A stretch of DNA of 64,000 bases from Ciona savignyi (taxonomy: Eukaryota > Chordata > Ascidiacea > Phlebobranchia > Cionidae), in contig CH003067.1 in NCBI GenBank assembly GCA_000149265.1, forward strand, positions 156,889 through 220,888. Reading direction: 5' to 3'. The position numbers and the translations under genes were made by a program. This document shows positions 46,701 to 59,800 of the stretch, piece by piece; position 1 is the first letter of the stretch, and each line of letters opens with the position of its first letter. The notes beneath the pieces were generated by a model. It had not been told where the DNA came from. It made no database searches and was given only the letters and a program-made list of their open reading frames with translations.

Positions 46701-49700
46701 TCGGAATATGTCATTTTCGAACGAGTGGTTAAAACAATGCGCTGTTAATTTGTAATTGCTATGCTTATCAAGTTCAACTCTAGGAGCGCGGATATTAAAA
46801 CCGCAAACTTTATAAGCTCGTTCCATGAGTAATAAAGAATTAGTGGCATTTATTAAGTAACCGAATAAGTGGAAATATACAACTCCGTTCTCGGATAATG
46901 TAATTCAACTACAGGTTAACCTAATTTAAGAAACCGCAATGTAACTTTTCAGTTAGATTAAAATTTGCCTGGATTATCGGTTATGTATTCACACACGAGC
47001 GAATTTTAATAATAACGCGTTGTTTGGTGTGCAACCATCGCGCGTTTTTCTTTCTCTCAAATGAACTTGCCAAAAATTGATTCCATTACTTTTAACGGGC
47101 TTTTGAATTTTGCAATTATTACCTTATCGGTGGCTGAGTATAAGGGGTGTATTAAATCTATCGCAGTTAAAAATCGCTTTGTCGGCAATACCGGTTTTAG
47201 GAAGTTCGTCAAGGTCGCGCTAAGCCCCGCTCGAATTATGAATCACATCCGGGCTTATAACTCACCGAAATACGTATGTAACTCGATCAATATGCTTAAC
47301 TTTGGAGACAGCTCGTCACTGTACATCGCTTTGTTCCAGCCCGCAATGAAAACACCCCGAAAAGGACACTTTTGATTTCTTCGTTTGAAACTGGGCGGAT
47401 TTGAATGACAATATATTGGTGACAATTATTTGATAAAATTGCGATCAATTATGTGACACTTGAAATTAGGGGAGAGAGTTGGAATTAAATGACGTGTTCC
47501 GCAACCTTTAGCGTTGCGTTCTCATACAACATAATTTTCACTCAGCTGTGTACTAATAACAAAGATTTTGCAAGACCAAAGTACATGCTGTGATTTGAAT
47601 ACGGTGAATGATCTTGAAATTAATTTACGGTTTCGGTTTTGGTAAAATATACAGGGCGCATACGAAATCGTACATCTTGAACTTAAATCCCCCTAAAAGA
47701 GAACTGGCGTATAATCAAACATTGTATTATAGGGAAGAAAAAAAATATTCTCTTTCAGCGAAGAGAGAAAAAGTGATATATATAAGAAATAGATTTTAAA
47801 GACGTACCAACAGAATGATAATTTTACAGACTGGTTGTCGAATTTTAGCGAGAACGACTTCAATACAACACGACATTTAAAAAACTGACTTCGTTACGAT
47901 TTTATCTTTGAAATTTGACCCGGTGAAAAAACCTAAAGGCAATTTAAATTACTGTCAACTCCGACAAGAGCAATCTCCATATTGTTCGGACTATTCAATA
48001 TAGAGACAAATATCAGAAACTTGTTTCATTCGAAATTTGGAACAAAAATCGGCAGAGAAATGACATCGGTGAACTAATTCCGTTATGCATAAAAGATATA
48101 ATACATACCAACATTTGCATATATCAACAAAAATTGCATACAGTTTTGCTATTTTTAGTTCTTGATATCTTTCTATAACAAAAGGCAAGTAGGGTGCAAT
48201 ACATAAACCGGTGGCGCTGGCTATTCGACCACACACCAGCTCATAGCCAAATTCACCACGTCTGCGATTTTTTGCGGTAATATCGTCGCCGCTGTGTGAC
48301 GTTTACATTAATGAACCCTGCATATTGCATAAAACTAAAAGATACACATATTTCTTTAAAAACGATCCTGTGGGCAATTGCACAATCAATTTCAGGGGTT
48401 GGTTTTGAGCAGATTTTGGAAAGAGCAGAATTTAATTTTTGCTAAACTTTATTTTGTTTCTTTTTAATCGGGCCAAGTTTCGAACCCTATAGATTGGATC
48501 TATGACCGTTTATTTTATTCAATACATATATCTATCGGTCGCGTTAACCATTCGAACATCCAATCATTCTTTGCAACTTTGAAGTTTGTCGCAAATGCAA
48601 CGGGATGACGTCATCAGTCGCCCATGATAAGCGCCCTCTCGATTTAACATGATTTCGCAATCAAATTTCAAACGAACTTTCCCGGATTTATTTTCGGCGG
48701 ATTAACAGCTTCTACAAGATTTTGGTAATATTCATCCGCCCCGCCCGCGTGCGCGTAATGACTCATAAATCGCGTCGACATTTTGAGTGACGCAGCAAAA
48801 CGTCTTGTCATAAAATCAAAATCTCGGCGCCAATTCGGTGGAAGGGGGTTTCCGCTCGGGTGATTTCATGACAATGTTCGAGTGTGACGTAATAATACGA
48901 CCAATGTCTACGTGCATGGGCGACAACCACGACGGTTTCCTATTAAGCTTGATTCTAATATTCGTTCGGCGGCTTCCGATTACACTTTTAAATTTCTCTC
49001 TCGTAAATGGAGAATGTATAAAGCGGATAACCAGATACCATCTAGGCGCATTCACCAAGCGCAAATTCGCTATGGCATCCCTTTTGTAGGTTCTTCATTG
49101 GTTTATCTGTTATACTATGGTCACATGTATGTGAAGAACTGATTAGAAGATTTATATGGACGAGATAAAGCGGTTATAAATTGTTTCATTATCATAATAG
49201 TAACCCTCTTTTCAATTTAATTGCTATTCAAAATTTTTCATTATACTTTTGGAGCATGGCAAATGAAGGTTTTCCGTCATTTTATTCTAGAATAATGTAA
49301 ACAAAGAAAAATGCAACCAAAACGATCAATCAATTTATACAGCAGCAATGTCTAAACACTCTAAACATATTTTTCATATTTAAAAACTGTCAACAAATAT
49401 TGCAAACCCATAATTTAACGTCGCAAAGATTAGTAAAAACAAGCTTTGTAGTTTTAAAGTTATATTTTTTTAAAAGAAAGAAAAAAACAGCTTATTCGAA
49501 TAATTAAAAACAACAATTTACCTGTTCGTATAATTAGCACGATCGACTCGTATGATGCACATCATTTGAAAACGGCAATACCAAAGAATAAAAAAATGCT
49601 GGTTCTAATTTTAACCCAGGATTACTATTTATAAGCTATCCATATATAAGTCGACCAAGTAAACCGCTTCGGAGTTACAACCGCTTAAAAAGTTTTCTGA

Positions 49701-52370
49701 AGATTTTTTTTACCGGGTTGGGTTTTGAGCTGGAGATCATTTAACTGCGTCGTTTACAGACAATAATTTTGAAGACGTGACTTCACGGTTAAAATGCTGA
49801 TTACTCCTGGCTTAGAACAATTATAGATATATTTTACCTTGACTTGTATTTGTCATTTGCAGTGGAAAATAACATTTGGCTGGCAGTGCCGAGCACAACC
49901 ACGTTACGTACGCGTGCAGCAGTACAGTCGTTTGGTCGAATTATAACGCGGCCTATGGATATACCAATTATATGCAATAACGGTCTTGAAAAAGCGCCCA
50001 AGATCAACAAGATCGACTATGGCGCTTCTTTTTACCATGCGGACGAATTTGCGTTCGTGTACGACCAAACGGCGGCGCTGCGGAGCGCTAGTCTGACGGC
50101 TCAGGACTGTAACCCAGACATCTGATCGTTCAATCTTACCCAATCCCACCCTAATACCATAACCCAGAATTGAACTTTACATTCGTGCAAAACTAAAGGA
50201 AACGTATAATTAATTTTCTTACTGCAGGTTTGTGTCCAGAAAACGAGTCTAGCATAAGAAACTAGCTTACATCTAGTTACCTGTGGTAACTAACGTTTGA
50301 AAATAAACTAATTACTTGTAATTGACGCACACAGTTATCGCTAAAAAACATTTTGATTTGTCTGTGATATTGTCTTAGATATCGCAACGCATGCCCTGTC
50401 TAAACTTGCATGGTATTTTGTGTTATATTTGCATTAATCGGGAAACTTACTTGTAAGATTATTTGAATTTTTTTATGATTGGGACCTTATTGAAGTCTTT
50501 GCGATTTATATTAAAATTTGGGGCGGAATTTTAAATTTAGCATGTTCAGTTACATGCGATTAATATTTAAATTTTTTGCTTTATTTTGGTTTGTTTGTAA
50601 ATATTGTACCCCATAATTATACCTTTTTGAAAATTATCAGAGTAAACTTTCCTAGGCGCGTAATCACCAAAATGTATAAATTTTTAAAGAGGCGGTTTTC
50701 CAATTCTCACAACTCCCCTGAGCATTTGATATCATCTTCTTTATCTGGTAGTTCGTTTCCGCCTTAAGTGAGAAACTGTATCATCCACCGAATAGAGATT
50801 TAAAGACGCGATGTCGTTTATTTCCCTCCTAGAAATACTATCGATTTTTTAACGCGATCTGTATTTCTCATTTTGTAATGGAAACTAATAGTTGGAACGC
50901 AAATCAGGTGCACTGTAGTATAAGAATAACAAGTTGGCGTATTTTCGCAAGACTGTTCACTATATCTCCTGCCGTTTTCTAATTCCCACAATTTTTAAAC
51001 GTCTTTGAAATCGCACTGGTGAACGATGCGGCCTTTCATTACCTTGTGCCGGGAAATGGAATCAAAAACCAAGGAGGGTTGCTGAAAACCCCTATTTAAA
51101 TTTTAATATGCATTGGTGTTTATGCGCAGATCAAAGATTACACTGATAGCTGAGTCAAAGAGATATAATCACAGACTGCAATATTCACATTGGTGACTAA
51201 ACAAAAACCAAATTTAAAATTCAGTCTTTAAATTAAAAAATATAATAAAAGAATCGCTATACTTAATAGATTGGCTTTACTGACAGGCTTCAATAAAAAA
51301 CATGCATGAAGCTGAACATCAAGAAACTGACGACTAAATTTTGAAGTTAAACCGTTTATCAAATAATAGTAAGCATACACACACACGATCCACATAAATA
51401 TTTACCGGTAGTTAAGTGTTAAACAACTGACCCATGATGCACTTTAGAAGATGCCCCTGATCCTATCTCTTCAAACGGACCTTACAAAATAGGCTGTCAA
51501 AATCCTTCCACAGTAAGTGTTGGATTTTATTCACAACTTAAAATTAAATCTTGAATCTGCAACCTAAAATCAACACCCTCTAGTCTTAAGATTTGTTAAA
51601 AATTTCGAGTTCGAAAACCATACATATATCGGGAACTTTTTCCCAACAAAACTTCTAGGAAATGTAAAATCAACCCTTTTATTTCACAAAGCTCTGCTTC
51701 TCTGTTACAAAACGTCACAGTTAAACGAGAACACCATCGAGAAGCCCAGCACATGCTGATTCCAATCGTACAAACATTGGGGAATCACCACCATTGTTAC
51801 TTTAAAAAAATACTAATTTAAATACCAAGATTCGGCGGGTACCGCAGAGATATATTAATTGGATATACGCTATCTATAAAAATTAAGCTTAGTATTTACT
51901 TCAGACTGAACATACTTTTGGCCTAAACAAAATAGTGTACTTCCAATTGATTTCTACACTAATTTGGTCTCAAAGACATTACAATACTTAACTTTGATTG
52001 TGCAAAAGGTCTGAAATTAGATTTTTGGTAATGAACCCCTTGTTGCCCACACATAAGCGTCATTACTGTAGGTTACAGTCTGGCCTTACGGGAAGATATA
52101 TGTGACCAAATTTATCAATGTGATCAATAAACACGGGGTGTGTTTTTTGCGTTATAGGGTATGTCAAAATACTTTTATCATTCTATCTTTTGTAATTAAC
52201 GAAGATTAAATTTCCTAACTGTAACACATACCACTTATATACCTGCTCTAACTGGAGAAACTTGCGTTTACCAAGGTAGTGTAGTCAACTTGATCAACCA
52301 ACAGGACTGACGTTAAATATCTGCGGCAAGGCAGTAAACTATCTTTATTACCGAGCCAAGTATCAAAACC

Positions 52371-52472
52371 ATGCTAGATTGTTCCATATGTCTGTTTTAA
52401 ATGCTTATCGTACATTAGCTTATGAATGTCATGCTAGTTTGTTCCCTGCTTCTGTTTTAAACGGTTATTGTA
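52371..52472 (+). repeat. Two-unit direct repeat
   Basis: Unit one (catgctagattgttccatat then gtctgttttaaatgcttatc) and unit two (catgctagtttgttccctgc then ttctgttttaaacggttatt) are about 60 bases apart. A second small repeat, ttcgacgacacca, occurs twice just after, near 52479-52523. Confidence 0.65.
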
Positions 52473-52884
52473 CTTATTTCGACGACACCAAAATGGCTAT
52501 TGTATCTCATTCGACGACACCAACAATGAGTAAAAACTTACTTTGCTTAAACGACTAGTAGACACAAGTGTCAACGTCAGGTTAGTAGGCCTATATTTGT
52601 CCAATATAAGTGACAGTAGCTTACGTTAGCTTATATTCCTAATGGTTTCAATCCGTATACAAGTCCTGTTTTGCCGTAACAAAGTATGCCGATCAGAAAT
52701 TTTGATTTTTAGGATTATGGAAAACCCATGCTCGGGTTATCCACCCACAGTTATGTTTTTAGGTTAGTTTGCTTGAGTTAGATGACATTTACAAAGGTTA
52801 TCCTGATTTAGACGAGTTCACCTAAAAAGGAAAGTGGTGTAGACCGGCCAAGATTTGAGTATGGTTGTCTTTACATGGACTTAC

Positions 52885-53634
52885 CTGAAAAACGTAAAAC
52901 ATGGCATCTCCAATAAAATTATAATTATGTGGTGGTGCAGTAACTATTTGAAGCAGAATCTGACTGTCCTGTTGACATTTTACGCGACAGACGACAGCAA
53001 CGTCAATAATGTTTAAATAATAGAAAACTATAGATGTAGAAACTTCTGTTCTGGTGGCAAGCATTCAATAGATGCCAAATGAAACTGATGATCCATACTT
53101 ACTATCCGTATTCCGACAATCAATTTTGGGATAAATATTGTTGCTGCCTCCACTAACGGTATCGACAGTAGAATCAAGTACATCAGGCTAAAATTGGAAA
53201 CTTACATATTTTAAAGAAACCTTTACATTAATGTGTAAGTGGGGTAATATGTCACTGTAATACTGTATACCATAAAAAGTTTGTACTTTTGTCTTATGTA
53301 CTTGGACTCTCAATAAGATTTTTGAAAGTAAGTTTTTTTTTGGAAAATAAGGATCTGATTTGTTGCTAAATATTGACAGTGCCATGAAAAGAAACAGTAC
53401 GTTTTATGTGTAAACTCATTACGCGATTCGGTGATAGTTTCTGCCTGGGGCAAAGTATACTTCCACCAGTCGTGTCACTCGCCTGTTCGGTTCACTGTGA
53501 ACAATAACAGTAAATCCTACGATTCTAGTGCTAAATAACGTATAGGGTAGCTTGAATATTGCAAAAGTGTCTAAGAAGATCTTTTCAGGTGTAATGCAGT
53601 AATGATTACAGTATTCCATTAACTTTCCTCTCAT
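52885..53634 (-). CDS. Tentative small multi-exon gene of unknown function
   Basis: Four exons with good splice sites join in one frame: 53423-53530 (THRIVGF-like start TRIVGFTVIVHSEPNRRV, ends NYHRIA), 53206-53365 (NKSDPYFPKKNLLSKILLRV to INVKVSLKY), 53103-53187 (PDVLDSTVDTVSGGSNNIYP to CRNTD) and 52885-53027 (IFYYLNIIDVAVVCRVKC to GDAMFYVFQ). The phases agree across all three junctions (2, 0, 1) and the chain leaves in phase 0. An ATG at 53634 with an 11-nt first exon (donor at 53623-53622) would fit phase 2 but is speculative. The intron between exons two and three would be only 18 nt. Further 3' exons were not found. No family recognised; the text looks like a beta-strand-rich protein. 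The start lies about 160 bases from the divergent FN3 gene. Confidence 0.5.
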
Positions 53635-53767
53635 TTATAGAAGACTTAGTGTATTGATTTAATTTTTTTTAACGAATTAGTCAGAATACGTATAACACAG
53701 TTTGTATTGTAGGTTTCGATTTTTCACACCAGGAATTAGTATCATTTTCAAAGCAGCAAGTTATGTA

Positions 53768-53779
53768 AAATTCCTTCAG
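53768..53779 (+). promoter_or_regulatory. Acceptor-like site just upstream of the FN3/SEA/EGF gene start
   Basis: AAATTCCTTCAG ends 12 nt before the ATG at 53792. As with Dlx, this placement suits spliced-leader trans-splicing in ascidians, but a short 5' UTR intron is possible. Confidence 0.45.
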
Positions 53780-53791
53780 AAAATTATCAAG

Positions 53792-53843
53792 ATGTTCGTT
53801 TTTTTACTTCTTACAATATATTGTGCTATTGGTGGGATTGAAG
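53792..53843 (+). CDS. Exon 1: start codon and signal peptide of the FN3/SEA/EGF gene
   Basis: Seventeen codons, MFVFLLLTIYCAIGGIE, and one base precede the donor GTAAAC. The hydrophobic core and small residues (AIGG) make a good signal peptide. An upstream in-frame ATG at 53702 would bury this leader behind 30 charged residues, so I prefer 53792. Confidence 0.75.
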
Positions 53844-56800
53844 GTAAACATTTGTGTTGGATGAGTTTTTTGTATTTAGATATTACGTGTGGTTTTACCT
53901 GGAAAGAGAAAACTTATGTTGTTAACTATCAATCTCAGGATACCCCTAGTCGGGTTAAGCCAGTTTGTTTTTAAAGGCACGGTAAGTTCTGAGGCCAAAC
54001 AAAACTTTTTTGGATTATATTACTTTTCAAAGCACCTTTAAAAATAAGTAAGATTGGTTTAATTTTACGAAAAACGGTTGTTTAAATTTGCGGATATATT
54101 TTAAATTTAAAAAAAATGGAAAGAAGATTTGTAAACTGAGATGAACACTACAGGCGTGAGAACGATGGTGTAATTTAGTATGTCAATTTGAACCGTTTTT
54201 TTTTCTGTGGAACACTGCTAGGATTTCTCCCACAGAAACTTTTAAAACTGATTTGTGGAACAATATCCCGGAGGAAATATCGTCAATTAATTTAATAGCG
54301 TAAAGTCAGTATATCCGTATATACACGGACTAATAACTTTAAACAAACCAATGATGTGTAATTGGTATTTTGAAACATATCTTAATCAGAAACTTTTAAC
54401 ACCAAAGAGGACTTCTGTTTTGAATCAAATGTGATTTAGATTTTGACTTAAAATGATACATACACACATGCACCGACTTGGTACTATAATTGCTTAGCTA
54501 ATCCGACTGTTTTCAGGTTCAATCTCTACCTCGGGATTATGCCATGCCTCCCACCAAACTATCAACGTTACGTGGTTGCCTGTGAACTATTCTACAAATG
54601 CGAGCAGCGCTACCATCGTACGTAAGCTATGTATAAACCAATTATGGCTTTAAAGACCTATATGCTCCGTCTGGCACTTGGCAATTTTTTCATTGAATTC
54701 TACCACGTCAAACAATATATTAGGGCTTTTAACAAGGAAATGTATTAAGATGCTGTAACATAGTGATCATGGTCGCGATGTTAATGGCTAAATATACCCA
54801 CACTTTATAAAGACTTTGCACACGTCGACATTTTTCAATACAAAATATATCTATTCAACAGAATAACTCTTCAAGCTACTACAAAATTAATTGGCAAGCT
54901 ACCAATAAAACAAATACAAACGAAAGAACTGTGTCAGTCGACGTAACCAGTTTTATAATAAACGAACTGGAGCCGGCAACACAATATGAAGTAGCGGTGA
55001 TGGTTAGACTGAATACGACTCAGTCTGGAGCAAGAAACTCATCCGAAGTTATTTTCAGATGCCAATTGAAAACAAAAGATGGAGGTGATTAACCGGCTTT
55101 AGATTTCTTAAAAAATGTTAGATGTATACTTGAAAGTAAAAATGCTTTGCCAAACACGGATAATGGTAATTTGCTGTGTTTCAAAAACGCCAAGCTAATT
55201 ACAAAAGATTGTACTAAACTAATTACAAAAGATTATAAAGACAACTAAATTGCACATCGCAACTTATTAGGTTTTTATAGTTGCGTGTCTGATACGAAAT
55301 TCTACTGAGTATACGTAACCGATTTACTTTAGCCGAACCATTTTAATTTTTGAATTAGTTTCGGTAAATCCCTTAAAATATTTCCCGTTATTTTGTTTTG
55401 TAGTTTTATCCGTTTGGTACCACCAACTTTTGTTAAATTCCTTTTTAAGTACACAAGGGTAGCGATAAACCGGTTTGATACAATCACCATCCGACTGATA
55501 GTCCCACTTATTTTCTTCACATCTACTATGCTAACGGTCGGTCACTATATTGTCGCATGATTATACAGAAAAACTACGAAATGTTCCCTTTATGCTACAC
55601 CAATAAACTTTCATTGTTTCATGTCAGTTGCTTCTCCACCGAACAACGTGTCAGTAAGAGCTACATCACCAGAATCAGCAGAAATATCATGGACACCCCC
55701 GGACCAAGCCAAAGGAATCATCAGATTTTATAGCATACAATATGCCTTTCGTAATAGCACTGATGCTACTCAGGTAAGTACACGACACATAACTTATTAA
55801 TGTTGGCTTTAATAAAGATTAACCGAATATTCATGTGGATACGATCTGAAGGAGACGTTTCTATACCTCCTGTGCTCCTGAATGCATAATAATTTCGTGG
55901 AAAAAGAGGGAGTATTATTAGGCGGACAACCACCGTCAGATTACCTCGTGCCAACCGCGGGGTTACCAAATCTACTGCAGTGTTATAAACATTCTTGAGA
56001 TGTTTTTTCAGTTCAGTTTAGTACAATATTATACCCGTCAGCGGTTTGCACCGAAAGGTTGTGTGTTTTAAACTAGTCGATGGGTGGACGATAGTGTCCT
56101 TGGGTAGGGTACTTAAAGAACACCGTTTGTAATTATTGGGTTCTACTAAACTGAACGAACATGTCATTAATGTACAACACTCTGTAATAACTTTTAAAAA
56201 CCCGATTGTTGGCGCTCGGCCATCTTACGGTTGCCCGTTTTATAACGCACATTGTGTTTTCCCATTTATCGGGATAAAGATAAGCACCCAACTAATCGAT
56301 TTACCCGTTTGGAAACCCTTAACTTAAAGAAATAACATTATTTTTTTTCAAAATCACTTAACAGCTTCGAGTTAGATCAAGACGACGTAGTTTCGTTGTA
56401 GATGGTTTATTATCTCACAGCGTCTACCAATTTCGAGTTTCAGCTCTCAATCAAATCGAAGGAGAATTTTCACCTTGGATTTACGTAAATTTAGGTAAAC
56501 ATTAGTTACTCATTATATACATAATATTTTTTTAAATAGTGATTTGTTCCCGAAAGTAAGTAAATTCGGTTAGTAGCTTATTTAAAAAAATGTGACATAG
56601 AAATGTAAAAATGTTTAACATATTATAAATTGAGTTTTTCTATAATACGAAAACGAATGGGAATTCCCCATCGGGAAATTTTTGTAAATGTGCATTATTT
56701 AGTTTACCAGTTGTAAAATTTTAATCTTATTTACTAACAAGACATTTAAATATGCTTTTGAAGATGTCAAGACGTTCCTTGTCGAAACTGAGATTCCAGT

Positions 56801-59800
56801 CAACAAAATGATACAGTTTCAAAGAGCGGTATGTAGATTTTGTTTTTATGAAAGTAGTTTTCCTTTATCGAACTGGTGAATACCATACAAAAGGCATACA
56901 CTGATATAGATGTAATTTTGATCAAATTTAAGCATAATAACCTTATTGCATCAATTACATATTATTATATCTTTGTAAAAATGTTGAATTGATCCTATTC
57001 GGACATTGTAGAAAAATTAGTCATTATCCAAAAGGTATGCAGACTTCTTTTAAAATAGATTTCGGTCATGGCAATGATGACCACTGCACTCCGCAGTAAA
57101 AACAAAGGTATTAAACATTTTCCTCAATGCAGCTTCCACGTATTTTGCCCATGTCATACACGGGGTCAAGTGAGGTCAATTCAACTCGGCTTCATCTGGG
57201 CAGAGATTGGGCGCAGGTAACATTTTTAAGTTTTGTGGTCGATTAGCATGGTAAACAATGATCTTTTTTTGTTCACCCAGATAGCTTTATGTGTAAGAGC
57301 ATTGGTTTCTGTTGGCAACAGAAGACCAAGGTGTTTAACACAGAGGCAATCATCAGATCACCTAGTGCCCACCGTCGGGTTGCCCGGAGCTATTGCAGTG
57401 TGTTGTGTATGATTTACATGTTCCTTCAATTTTAGTAGAACCTACTAATCCACAATGTCCGTTGCCTTGCCCAAGGACACAACCGANNNNNNNNNNNNNN
57501 NNNNNNNNNNNNNNNNNNNNNNNNNNNNNNNNNNNNNNNNNNNNNNNNNNNNNNNNNNNNNNNNNNNNNNNNNNNNNNNNNNNNNNTCCTGTAGTCAGGT
57601 TACCAGACCTATTAAAATATTTGGCAAATGTTAGGCCTATGTGTGGTGTGTAAGTATACAATTAAAAAGCACATGACAGGTTTTTACCATGCTTCCTTAA
57701 CATGGCAAGTGATTCTTACAGAGCTATAGAAAACTACCGTTTTAAACAGGTTCCATGTTTATATGAATTTAGGTTTTATATTGGCTTATTGCTCCCCACG
57801 CTAACCACTGCATAGCACATTGAGTCTGTGGGTAATCCACCTTACACTTATTATGTGACAATATATTGTCTTGATTGACATGGAACAACAATAAAAGTTG
57901 CTTTTTTACCCTTGCTAAATCTTTATACATATCGTTCAAAAATTGGACTTTACACCTACGATTTCTTATATTTATAGATTTAGAATTATAGTCAGATCAA
58001 ATTTATTATTCAGGTTGACACATTTGTACACTGCAGTATATTGTAAAAATGTTCACAAAAATGATAACTGAATATTGAATGTTCAAATATTCTTAATATA
58101 CAAGACATCAGATTTACTTTAACTTGCATAACTAATTTACGAACACAGGTATTCTATCATTTATACTTTGACATCGGTGTAAGTATCACACGTTCTGATA
58201 TCTCGGTCATTATGAGAAGAAACAGGGCAAGACAATTGTTGAATTATGCCAGGACTCTTGTTATTTATGGTAAGGTGTTTAAGTATATATTTTTATAACT
58301 GTCACCCACAATTTTTACCCATTATAGCTTTAAGCTTGATAAATCTGTAGTACCAACAGTATAGTGTATGTAGGCATAAATACATACTTGTGCTTTCTTT
58401 AAAACTACTTACAATTAATATTGCTTTGTCACCACCCCAGTTCTAACTAACCACACTCACCAAAACAGCATCGACAACTTGACTTTGGTTACATGTGGTC
58501 TGTTGTTCTGCAGTCAATTTTTAACCACCATTCCCAATGATAATAATTAGTACTAGTATGTGGTGTCATATTTTATATGTAATGTTTTTCTTCAGATGTT
58601 AAATTTTGTGGGACCTCATTCGATCAATGCCACCCTTCTGCCACATGCCATGATATGATTGGTCGATACAGCTGTTCATGCATGAGTGATTTCATAGACA
58701 CTGGGGTCAGCGGCCACAGATTGCCCGGTCACCAATGTGAGCCAAATACTGGTGAGTTTTATTTTATAATACTGTTTATAGAGCACCATCAATATACTAC
58801 AGTGGTTTTTACGTTTTTGTGATTAGGGCTACCGTAATGTATAAATTATAAAACTTAATCATGTATCCTCAGACATGCTTTTAACTTGTGATCAGGTCTT
58901 TGTTTTTTTATAGTGAGTGAACTAAGCATAACATATATATATATATATATATATTGTGTGTCAGCCTAAAATAAGAAACAAATGATGTGCCAGATCGCTT
59001 GTGTTTTTGTAGTTGTGATCATGGACAAATTAATTTTGAGTGTTGTTAAGACATAAAGTGATTGAGACAAGTCAAACAGTTTAACTTGAAATATTCTATA
59101 CCATTACGATATCCTCAACAAAATATGCAAAGTATTACCGCTTATTATGATGTCTTGTAATTAATTTTAAAATTTACCACTGCTGCCAAGAATTTTACCT
59201 TTACCCAAAATTTATTGTGTACTTTATGTCTGTTAGCTTAGTCGTCTAGACCGTCAGCCATCATTTGAAAATTTGTGATAAAAACTCTCTGTTGACTAGT
59301 CATTTGTGTCTTTTGATATACACATTTACATTTTAAATCAGATTTATCTTTGTTTTTCTTTGTTCTTATTAAACTTTAATATGAGCTGCTAACTGGTTAG
59401 AGCGTTTGCCATTTCAGTTAAAAGGTGGTTGGGTTAAAACCAGTTACTGGCTATTCGTTTTTTGTAATTGGACATAAACAAGCATGGCTTACATACCTGA
59501 GATTTAACTGTATACATTTACATCTTTAATAACTTAGATTTATTTCTCATTCCCATGAACCTTCAACACAGATCAGCCGCTTGACATGATAGTAGATGTG
59601 GTCAACCCCACAACAGTGATTGTGGAGTTCGGCGAACCAGACTCAAATTTTGGGAATATAATAAAGTACCAACTAGAATGGCAAACCATATCTGGTGTCG
59701 TGCAACCAGCCAGAACAGTGGATATACACCAGTAAGTAATTCAATTGATGGATATGCTTAATGAATGGTAAATCCTTAGTGAAGAATTTATCCATGGATA

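Larger units (their letters stand above)
40371..52884. other. Gene-poor 12.5-kb interval upstream of Dlx
   Basis: I find no exon chain with consistent splice phases. Several open frames of 60-174 codons (the longest at 41869-42393, plus strand) have no recognisable domain, no suitable splice sites and biased composition. Landmarks are the NRF1-type palindrome at 41901, paired ATGGCGGA motifs at 43715-43740, a CRE at 48606-48613 and a direct repeat at 52371-52472. The interval is best viewed as Dlx upstream regulatory DNA plus spacer. Confidence 0.55.

Noticed and set aside
47061-47375. Plus-strand 104-codon frame in the interval upstream of Dlx
   Set aside because: No domain, no upstream exon or promoter evidence and no matching splice phases.
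52560-52660. Possible further 3' exon of the small minus-strand gene ending at 52549
   Set aside because: A frame with a GTAAG donor exists, but the acceptor side is purine-rich, so I did not add it.
53702-53974. Plus-strand frame starting at 53702 as the true start of the FN3 gene
   Set aside because: It would place 30 residues before the signal peptide and read through the donor at 53844 into a stop. The splice at 53843 joins in phase to FN3 domain 1.
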